From Anaerolineales bacterium UBA7227 (GTDB lineage: Bacteria; Chloroflexota; Anaerolineae; Anaerolineales; Villigracilaceae): a stretch of 6,781 bases of DNA. The stretch lies in the NCBI GenBank assembly GCA_002473085.1, contig DKTP01000127.1, positions 1 to 6,781 of the forward strand. The letters are read 5' to 3'. The position numbers were made by a program, and so were the translations under genes. This document shows, piece after piece, positions 1 through 5,073 of this stretch. Under the pieces are notes generated by a model. That model worked only from the letters and a program-made list of their open reading frames with translations, searched no databases and was not told the DNA's origin. Each line of letters begins with the position of its first letter. Position 1 is the first letter of the stretch.

Positions 1-1518
1 ACCTACAACCAGTGGATGAACAACATCCAGGACTGGTGCATCAGCCGCCAACTTTGGTGGGGACACCGCATCCCGGTCTGGTACTGCCCCGACGGTCACA
101 TGACCTCGACGCGCGAAGACCCGACGGCGTGCGCGACCTGCGGCTCGACTCAACTGACTCAGGACGAAGACGTGCTGGACACCTGGTTCTCATCGGGACT
201 GTGGCCGTTCTCCACGCTCGGCTGGCCGGAGGAGACTCCCGACCTGAAATATTTCTACCCCACCTCCTACATGGAGACCGGCTACGACATCCTGTTCTTC
301 TGGGTGGCGCGCATGGTCATGATGGGACTGGAGTTTACCGGCGAAGCGCCGTTCCATACCGTGTACCTGCACGGGCTGATCCGCGACGAACACGGTAAGA
401 AGATGAGCAAGTCGTTCGGCAACGTGCTGGATCCGCAGATCGTGATGGACGAACTCGGCACGGACGCGCTGCGCTTCACGCTGCTGGTGGGGTCCACGCC
501 CGGCAACGACATGAACCTGTCGGTGAAGAAGGTGGAGGCCAACCGCAACTTCGCCAACAAACTGTGGAACGCGGGAAGGTTTGTGATCAATGCGATTGCA
601 GGGATTGGAGAACAGAGAACAGAGAACAGTACTACCCATCTGCTCTCCAGCAACTACTCTCTCGCGGACAGTTGGATCTGGGCCAAACTCCAGCGCCTCA
701 TCCGCGACGTGGAGCGGCTCTTCCAAAACTTCCAATACGGTCAGGCCGGGCAGTTGATCTACGACTTCTTCTGGTCCGATTTCGCGGACTGGTATTTGGA
801 GATCGCGAAGGGACAGATGCAGAAAGCGGAGAGCAGAATGCAGACGGCAGAGACGCTGGCGCGAGCGCTCGACATTTCCCTGCGGCTGCTCCATCCCTTC
901 ACGCCGTTTGTGACCGAGGAGATTTGGGGACACCTGCGCCAGGCGATCCTCGAATCTCCGATCTCGCGTCTCGCCTCCGACTGGCCCGAGGCGCTGATCG
1001 TCGCCCGCTGGCCCGAGCCGCGCGAAGCGGAAGGCTGGGAGGACGCGAAGGTCGCCGACTTCGAGTTGATCCAGGACATCGTCCGTTCCATCCGCAACCT
1101 GCGCGCCGAGAAGAACGCGCCCATGTCGAAGAAACTGGCCGCGACCATCGTCGGCGGCGCGAAGACCGAATTGTTGAAGAGTCAGTCGGAAGTTATCGCC
1201 TCCCTCGCGGGTTTGGACTACTCTCTGCTCTCTGTGCTCCCCTCACTCGCTTCCAAACCTGACGGCGCGGCGACTCTCGTCGTCGGTTCTGTGGAAATCC
1301 ACATTCCACTCGCGGGCATGGTGGACGAATCCGCTGAACGCGAACGCCTGGCGAAGGAACTCGCCGAGGCGGAGAGTCAGATCGCCCGCCTCGAAAAACT
1401 GCTTTCCAGCGACTTTGCGAACAAGGCTCCCGCCGCCGTCGTCCAGAAGGAACGGGACAAACTGGCGACGTTCAAAGAGTCCGCCGCGAAGTTGAAGGCG
1501 CAAGTGAAAGAATGGTAG
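1..1518 (+). CDS. valS: Valyl-tRNA synthetase, C-terminal 505 codons (5' end outside window)
   Basis: The cytoplasmic class I enzyme charges tRNA-Val with valine and edits misactivated threonine. The frame is open from base 1, so the HIGH motif and editing domain lie upstream. Visible in order are the catalytic-core stretch ISRQLWWGHRIPVWYC (residues 14-29), likely zinc-ligand cysteines at 29, 44 and 47, DVLDTWFSSGLWPFS, and the signature KMSKS at residues 134-138 (bases 400-414). These are followed by the helical anticodon-binding domain, including HPFTPFVTEEIW from about residue 298, and the C-terminal coiled-coil tRNA-binding arm from about residue 442. The full family is usually near 880-900 aa, so a little over half is present. 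Oddities are three tracts of 7-base tandem repeats within the coding sequence (608-628, 814-855, 1221-1234), and a tail (KAQVKEW) whose preceding 32 bases recur at 4509-4540. The stop is followed directly by a terminator. Family identity is certain. Confidence 0.97.
   Translation, partial: TYNQWMNNIQDWCISRQLWWGHRIPVWYCPDGHMTSTREDPTACATCGSTQLTQDEDVLDTWFSSGLWPFSTLGWPEETPDLKYFYPTSYMETGYDILFFWVARMVMMGLEFTGEAPFHTVYLHGLIRDEHGKKMSKSFGNVLDPQIVMDELGTDALRFTLLVGSTPGNDMNLSVKKVEANRNFANKLWNAGRFVINAIAGIGEQRTENSTTHLLSSNYSLADSWIWAKLQRLIRDVERLFQNFQYGQAGQLIYDFFWSDFADWYLEIAKGQMQKAESRMQTAETLARALDISLRLLHPFTPFVTEEIWGHLRQAILESPISRLASDWPEALIVARWPEPREAEGWEDAKVADFELIQDIVRSIRNLRAEKNAPMSKKLAATIVGGAKTELLKSQSEVIASLAGLDYSLLSVLPSLASKPDGAATLVVGSVEIHIPLAGMVDESAERERLAKELAEAESQIARLEKLLSSDFANKAPAAVVQKERDKLATFKESAAKLKAQVKEW
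608..628 (+). repeat. Three perfect tandem copies of the heptamer GAGAACA inside valS
   Basis: GAGAACA occurs three times without a mismatch, 21 bases in all, so the valS frame is kept although the unit is not a multiple of three. It encodes part of a linker (GEQRTENS) just before the anticodon-binding domain, where synthetases vary in length. The pyrimidine-rich 10-mer ACTACTCTCT follows at 653-662 and recurs at 1217-1226. Confidence 0.85.
814..855 (+). repeat. Degenerate heptamer tract (consensus near AGAAAGC) inside valS
   Basis: Six consecutive 7-base units can be read: CAGATGC, AGAAAGC, GGAGAGC, AGAATGC, AGACGGC and AGAGACG. GC recurs exactly every seven bases at 819, 826, 833, 840 and 847. 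The 42 bases equal 14 codons and encode QMQKAESRMQTAET, in a spot where synthetases are variable. The units have diverged, so the tract is older or under coding constraint. Confidence 0.6.
1221..1234 (+). repeat. Two tandem copies of the heptamer CTCTCTG inside valS
   Basis: CTCTCTG is repeated twice within a pyrimidine-rich run that encodes SLLSVLPSL. It follows a copy of ACTACTCTCT that also occurs at 653-662. Two copies alone could be chance. It is listed because the unit length matches the other two tracts in the same gene. Confidence 0.45.
1471..1502 (+). repeat. Left copy of 32-bp perfect direct repeat (valS 3' end, attL-like)
   Basis: The 32 bases starting TTCAAAGAGTCC and ending GAAGGCGCA are identical to 4509-4540. 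Here they are codons FKESAAKLKAQ of the intact valS. Identity stops abruptly on both sides: G versus C at the left, A versus G at the right. Confidence 0.97.
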
Positions 1519-1550
1519 AATGGGAGCGTCGACTACGACGCTCCCATTTT
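1519..1550 (+). terminator. Strong intrinsic terminator after valS
   Basis: A perfect 13-bp stem (AATGGGAGCGTCG, 1519-1531, with its complement 1536-1548) closes on the loop ACTA and is followed by T residues and TTTTCAC. It starts at the base after the valS stop codon. If the cassette model holds, this hairpin came with the insert and replaced the original terminator at 4554-4587. Confidence 0.9.
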
Positions 1551-1576
1551 CACAAAAGAGATACCTGAATTATACG
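1549..1576 (+). promoter_or_regulatory. Weak candidate promoter for the glycosyltransferase pair
   Basis: TTCACA (1549-1554) and TATACG (1571-1576) are 16 bases apart, placed right after the valS terminator and ahead of either plausible start of the first gene. Both hexamers are poor matches to the sigma-70 consensus. The terminator upstream argues that some promoter must lie here; its exact place is a guess. Confidence 0.25.
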
Positions 1577-1630
1577 GACTACTGTATGCACAACATCGCC
1601 TGGAAAAGCCTATTTAATTGGGTTGTGAAA

Positions 1631-2896
1631 ATGAGAGCCAATTCACATCGTATTTTGGGGGGATTGGGGATTGTGTTTTTAGTTTTGATTTACTATTATC
1701 TCCAATGGGGAAATCTGGAAACTTTTGTCGCTAGCATAGATCACTGCGATGCTTTATTTTGCGATTTTTCCAGAGTCTTTTATAAAATGGGCGAAACAAT
1801 TTTCAGCCAAAAGATTCCGTCTCGAGGCTTTTATTATTCACCTTTTGCTGCAATCTTTTTTAGTCTTTGGGGATTTCAACCTCCAATAACTGCCCTTATT
1901 ACTTGGGGAATTACCCAATTAATTTTGTTGGTCGGTATGTTTTTATGCTGGCTTCCTGTTATGCAAAAAAGTCAACCTTATTTCGGTCCCGCCTATCTTT
2001 TCCTGTTACTTACAGCTTTTCCAGTATTGCACAATTTCAAATGGGGACAAGTGAGCGTAATGATAACTTTGGCAATTTTTCTAACGATGGAATTGTATCA
2101 GAGCCGACAATGGGTTTGGGCCGCTTTTTTTCTAGCGTTTTCTGTGGCGTTTAAATTTTATCCCGTTATATTTATCTTGTATTTTGTTTTTAAAAGAGAC
2201 GTAAAGTTTTTGGCAGCTTTTATAATTTTCTTGTTTCTGCTAGGGATTGTAATTCCAGCGGTATTTAATGGTTTTGAACCGACTATTAGTTTCTATCTAT
2301 CCATTCTAAAAAAGGGAGTGGGGTTTTCAAATACAGGAAGCGATGCGATAAACTCGCTGTATTTCCCGAATGTTATTCTGCGCTTAGTTGGAAAGGATAG
2401 CGGAAGTATTTGGTTTCAGCGGTTGCAAATTTTGGGCTTTGTAGTTGCGGCAGCCAATATACTACTGGTGATGTTTGTCGCTACTTCTAATCTTGCGCGT
2501 CGCCTTCAATGGTCTTTCCTATTGCTTTTCGTATCCATCCCATTTTTTGTTTCAACGTCGTGGGCGCATTATTTTGTGTATCTGCCCGCGTTTCTGGCTT
2601 GGGCTGTTTTTGTGGTTACTAAATCTAATCTTTCGTTCGTGAAATATATTCTATTATTTTTCTCCATGTTGTTTTCAAGCATTATATTCTTCAATATTCT
2701 GCGTCATTGGAGCGCATACGCTATACCGGGATATTTATTCTGGTCAAACCTGCTTCTTCTTTTGGCGGCATATCTCGAATTGGTCCCTCAGTTAAGAATT
2801 TCCAATATGTTCAGGTCTTTAGAAAAAAATATGGGCATCGATAACCGGCGAGAAGCGTCTGCCTCCTCGGGATGCGGCAAAGTACAATATCTGTAA
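1631..2896 (+). CDS. GT87-like polyprenyl-phosphate-sugar membrane glycosyltransferase (GT-C fold)
   Basis: This is an integral membrane protein of 421 aa from ATG 1631, near the usual GT87 (DUF2029) length. Family members move a sugar, in PimE a mannose, from a polyprenyl-phosphate donor to an extracytoplasmic acceptor. Visible hallmarks in this numbering are a first membrane helix at about 12-24 and an acidic CDFSRVFY loop with a candidate catalytic Asp at 45. They continue with FYYSP at 67-71, NFKWGQ at 135-140, KFYP at 175-178 and SWAHY at 310-314, amid about ten hydrophobic segments. The frame is open back to ATG 1520, but that start lies inside the valS terminator hairpin and is unlikely. 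ATG 1586 is possible. Neither 1586 nor 1631 has a clear ribosome-binding site; 1631 best fits the family's N-terminus. The gene is strongly AT-rich compared with valS and overlaps the next gene by one base. Donor and acceptor cannot be read from sequence. Confidence 0.8.
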   Translation: MRANSHRILGGLGIVFLVLIYYYLQWGNLETFVASIDHCDALFCDFSRVFYKMGETIFSQKIPSRGFYYSPFAAIFFSLWGFQPPITALITWGITQLILLVGMFLCWLPVMQKSQPYFGPAYLFLLLTAFPVLHNFKWGQVSVMITLAIFLTMELYQSRQWVWAAFFLAFSVAFKFYPVIFILYFVFKRDVKFLAAFIIFLFLLGIVIPAVFNGFEPTISFYLSILKKGVGFSNTGSDAINSLYFPNVILRLVGKDSGSIWFQRLQILGFVVAAANILLVMFVATSNLARRLQWSFLLLFVSIPFFVSTSWAHYFVYLPAFLAWAVFVVTKSNLSFVKYILLFFSMLFSSIIFFNILRHWSAYAIPGYLFWSNLLLLLAAYLELVPQLRISNMFRSLEKNMGIDNRREASASSGCGKVQYL

Positions 2897-4488
2897 TGAA
2901 AACACGACTGAATAAATACAGAACGTTAACCATCCCGTTTCTGGGATTATATGCATGGTTGTTAATTTATACCGCCTGGGTGAGCGACGATGGTTTCATC
3001 ACTTTGCGCTCTGTCGAGAATTTCATTCACGGATACGGGATGGCGTACAACGTTGGAGAGCGAGTACAGACTTTCACTCATCCGATGTGGTTCTTGTTGC
3101 AGTCTGTAATCAACTTTATCTTTCTGAAGTTGCCGGGGAATCCGTTGGGCGGTGGGCAAGCTTATTATTTGAATGTTTGCCTGTCTATTTTCGTTTCGCT
3201 TGCCGCAGTTTTTTTCTTTTCATTCAAAATTGCATCCTCTACGCGGAACGCGATATTGGGACTTACGATCTTCTCTGTCTCAAAAGCCTTCCTTGATTTC
3301 TCGACTTCGGGATTGGAAAACCCGCTCAGCCATTTGATGCTGGTCTTCTTCATCTGGTTTCTTTTCGCAGGCGATAAGACCGATTCGACGTTTCTGTTTA
3401 CGTTGGCCTTGTTTGCGGGATTGGGCGCGCTGAACAGACTGGACACTATCCTCTTTTATACGCCCACCCTGGCGTTGGCTTTCTGGAAAAGCGCGAATAA
3501 GCCTAAAGCTGTGGCCGAAATCGGAATCGGGCTTTTCCCCATTATCGCCTGGGAGATTTTCTCCATCTTCTATTACGGGACGCCTTTTCCAAACACAGCC
3601 TTCGCCAAGATTGGCACAGGGATTGCCGCAACGAGCCTATTCAAACAAGGCGCGTTCTATTACCTGCGTTCCATACAATTAGATCCAGTTACTTTATTGG
3701 TTATTCTGGCTGGAATCATTCTGTCCTTTGTTTCGAACAACAATCACAAAAAAACAATTATGGCGGGAATGGTTCTTTACCTCGCCTACATTCTCTATAT
3801 TGGCGGGGATTTTATGAGCGGTCGTTATTTCTCCGCGCCCTTGCTGGCGGCAACCTCGCTGATTACTGTGACTGAATATAAGTCCGCTAAATTCTACGCT
3901 CTTTTGCTGGGAATGGTATTGGTAATTGGCCTTGCTCCTATTTTTGTAATACCTGAACGAAGTTTTACGTTTGGGGCTGGGAGCAATGATTATCGGATTG
4001 TCATGGAGCATGATATTACAGATGAACGATTGATATATATGCGTTCCCTGGGGCTTTGGCAAAATCTGGAAGGAGGCGGAAAGCGAATATCTTATCCACA
4101 TGGGGAATGGATATATCATTCAGGAAAAACAACAAAGGTAAAAGTAGTCGGACCATTGGGAGTGGCGGGTTACCGGTTTGGCCCAAATGTCCACGTTATT
4201 GACATTAACGCGTTAGCCGACCCGTTGATGGCGCGTTTGCCCCTCCAAGATCCTAATGGTTGGCGAATTGGACATTTCCGGCATATGATCCCAGATGGAT
4301 ATATTGAGACTTTGGAATCAGGGAAAAATAAAATCGCGGACAAGAATATCGCCCTGTTTTATGATAAGCTTTCTTTAGTGGTTAAAGGAGATTTGTGGAG
4401 TTGGGAACGGATGGTTACAATCTGGAATTTGAACACAGGTGGATACGATTATCTGCTAAGAGAGATCTCACCGGAGATAGTCCAATAA
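2896..4488 (+). CDS. AftB/GT39-like GT-C membrane glycosyltransferase
   Basis: This predicted multi-pass membrane protein of 530 aa has a hydrophobic N-terminal two thirds and a soluble C-terminal domain from about residue 355. Its motifs resemble the bacterial family related to mycobacterial arabinofuranosyltransferase AftB and other lipid-phosphate-sugar-dependent GT-C enzymes. They are SDDGFITLR (30-38, DD as candidate catalytic residues), YNVGERVQTFTHPMW (51-65), SGLENPL (138-144), RLD (181-183), YYGTPFPNT (226-234) and GGDFMSGRYF (303-312). The tail carries GVAGYRFG (422-429), DPLMARLP (442-449) and GHFRHMIPDGY (459-469). ATG 2896 overlaps the previous stop as TAATG with no Shine-Dalgarno visible, suggesting translational coupling; in-frame ATG 2872 is an alternative. 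It is moderately AT-rich, less so than its partner. It has no own terminator: the next hairpin is the one at 4554-4587. Sugar and acceptor are unknown. Confidence 0.78.
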   Translation: MKTRLNKYRTLTIPFLGLYAWLLIYTAWVSDDGFITLRSVENFIHGYGMAYNVGERVQTFTHPMWFLLQSVINFIFLKLPGNPLGGGQAYYLNVCLSIFVSLAAVFFFSFKIASSTRNAILGLTIFSVSKAFLDFSTSGLENPLSHLMLVFFIWFLFAGDKTDSTFLFTLALFAGLGALNRLDTILFYTPTLALAFWKSANKPKAVAEIGIGLFPIIAWEIFSIFYYGTPFPNTAFAKIGTGIAATSLFKQGAFYYLRSIQLDPVTLLVILAGIILSFVSNNNHKKTIMAGMVLYLAYILYIGGDFMSGRYFSAPLLAATSLITVTEYKSAKFYALLLGMVLVIGLAPIFVIPERSFTFGAGSNDYRIVMEHDITDERLIYMRSLGLWQNLEGGGKRISYPHGEWIYHSGKTTKVKVVGPLGVAGYRFGPNVHVIDINALADPLMARLPLQDPNGWRIGHFRHMIPDGYIETLESGKNKIADKNIALFYDKLSLVVKGDLWSWERMVTIWNLNTGGYDYLLREISPEIVQ

Positions 4489-4508
4489 TCACGAAACCGT
4501 TCGAAAAC

Positions 4509-4540
4509 TTCAAAGAGTCCGCCGCGAAGTTGAAGGCGCA
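4509..4540 (+). repeat. Right copy of 32-bp perfect direct repeat (attR-like)
   Basis: This copy is identical over 32 bases to 1471-1502, and begins 20 bases after the stop of the second glycosyltransferase gene. Upstream of it there is no recognisable valS sequence, so only the tail was duplicated or displaced. Confidence 0.97.
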
Positions 4541-4550
4541 GTTGGGATAA
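4509..4550 (+). pseudogene. Displaced 3' end of valS (13 codons plus stop)
   Basis: Read in the valS frame this encodes FKESAAKLKAQLG and a TAA stop. The first 11 residues match the intact gene; the last two (LG) replace its VKEW. A strong terminator begins four bases after the stop, which is the arrangement expected for a genuine gene end. I infer that this is the original valS terminus, cut off by the insertion. The reverse, that this copy arrived with the insert, is not excluded. Confidence 0.8.
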
Positions 4551-4553
4551 CTC

Positions 4554-4587
4554 AAAAACTTCCGAGATTTCGGTCTCGGAAGTTTTT
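4554..4587. terminator. Bidirectional intrinsic terminator (probably original valS terminator)
   Basis: A perfect 14-bp stem (AAAAACTTCCGAGA, 4554-4567, with its complement 4574-4587) encloses a 6-base loop. The A-run on one arm and T-run on the other give a U-tract in both directions. It can therefore end transcripts of the glycosyltransferase pair from the left and of the small minus-strand gene from the right. Confidence 0.9.
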
Positions 4588-4652
4588 ATTTTGGAGGGTT
4601 CAAAATCTGCTCGCTATCTCATAGTTCAGAACGCGCTAAAAATCAACGCGTA

Positions 4653-4687
4653 GGCGACGTTCTCTAACGTCGTCCCTGCGCAAGGGA
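4653..4687. repeat. Pair of adjacent palindromes in the intergenic region
   Basis: GGCGACGTT (4653-4661) pairs with AACGTCGTC (4666-4674), nine pairs with one G-T, around the loop CTCT. It overlaps by two bases a second, shorter hairpin, TCCCT (4673-4677) with AGGGA (4683-4687). It lies across the end of the 32-codon minus-strand frame. The T-run on the minus strand is about ten bases away, so it is a poor terminator. It may be a dispersed intergenic palindrome of this genome. Confidence 0.5.
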
Positions 4688-4762
4688 GCGCACGCTATAC
4701 GATCGATCTACATAGGCTTCGATCGCCGCGCGAAACGGCTCAAGATTTTGATCGAACTTCAT
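4664..4762 (-). CDS. Short overlapping reading frame, 32 aa, possibly a truncated gene
   Basis: The frame starts MKFDQNLEPFRAAIEAYVDR and has a good ribosome-binding site (AGGGA at 4772-4768, five bases before the ATG). Its start overlaps the end of the 77-aa gene by 23 bases, as in a coupled pair. The last residues (SLAQGRR) are encoded by the palindromic DNA at 4653-4687, so the protein may have been cut short by that sequence. I recognise no family. It could be a real small protein, a remnant, or chance. Confidence 0.35.
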   Translation of the reverse strand: MKFDQNLEPFRAAIEAYVDRSYSVRSLAQGRR

Positions 4763-4973
4763 ACCATTCCCTGATTTTTACCCAGCGCAACCACACTTCC
4801 ATTTCGCCGTCGTCGTCTGCGCGCTCGATTCCTGTTTCAATGGCAAAGCGCGCCGCCGCGTTCAATTTTCTCCAATGCTCTTCCAGCGTCATGGCGCGCA
4901 GCTCCTGCCGCTCGATCTCCTCCACGGCCTTCCAGCGGTCCCGCAAATGGAAACGGATCTCGTCCCTGTTCAT
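4740..4973 (-). CDS. Small unrecognised protein, 77 aa
   Basis: This is a soluble, charged, mostly helical protein with no cysteine, signal peptide or membrane segment. It is rich in Glu and Arg with a Trp-containing C-terminal half (EMEVWLRWVKIREWYE). Support for a real gene comes from a well-formed promoter whose -10 box ends seven bases before the ATG, so the mRNA would be leaderless. A second frame with its own ribosome-binding site overlaps its 3' end, and a terminator facing it lies at 4554-4587. It is divergent from the carboxypeptidase gene, 100 bases away. I do not recognise the family. Its size and the overlapping downstream frame are compatible with a small regulatory or toxin-antitoxin pair, but nothing in the sequence shows that. 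Confidence 0.6.
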   Translation of the reverse strand: MNRDEIRFHLRDRWKAVEEIERQELRAMTLEEHWRKLNAAARFAIETGIERADDDGEMEVWLRWVKIREWYEVRSKS

Positions 4974-4980
4974 CGGCCCA

Positions 4981-5011
4981 ATTATAGCATCGGGATGGGT
5001 CGGGCTGCCAA
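4981..5011 (-). promoter_or_regulatory. Sigma-70-type promoter giving a leaderless mRNA for the 77-aa gene
   Basis: On the minus strand TTGGCA (5011-5006) and a perfect TATAAT (4986-4981) are separated by 19 bases, slightly long. The ATG at 4973 begins seven bases after the -10 box, so transcription would begin at or near the start codon. Confidence 0.6.
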
Positions 5012-5073
5012 TCCGACTTACTGCGATAAAATAGGAACATCCGTCCCTTCCAAATCATTTCCCCGAGGCTCCC

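Larger units (their letters stand above)
1471..4540. mobile_element. Putative 3.0-kb integrative cassette inserted in the valS 3' end
   Basis: The block is bounded by the two 32-bp direct repeats, giving a unit of 3,038 bp. It contains a replacement valS tail and terminator followed by two glycosyltransferase genes. Composition differs from both flanks: 17 G+C in the 60 bases at 2161-2220 and 25 at 4261-4320, against 35 at 1441-1500 and 38 at 5521-5580. No integrase, transposase or terminal inverted repeat is visible, so the mechanism is unknown. It could be an element mobilised in trans, the remnant of a larger one, or the product of recombination with a second valS tail. The duplication and composition shift are seen; mobility is inferred. 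Confidence 0.55.

Noticed and set aside
190..1262. Several long alternative-frame reading frames across valS on both strands
   Set aside because: They overlap an unambiguous synthetase coding sequence and have no family features of their own.
1520..1630. Extended N-terminus of the first glycosyltransferase from ATG 1520
   Set aside because: The start codon and first codons lie inside the valS terminator hairpin, and the added residues do not resemble the family's N-terminus.
3694..4119. 141-codon minus-strand frame within the second glycosyltransferase gene
   Set aside because: It lies opposite conserved motifs of the real gene, including part of GGDFMSGRYF, and shows no recognisable protein features.
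1471..4540. 32-bp repeats as CRISPR or as an IS target-site duplication
   Set aside because: There are only two copies 3 kb apart with genes between, and no transposase or terminal inverted repeats. The repeat is host coding sequence and longer than usual IS target duplications.
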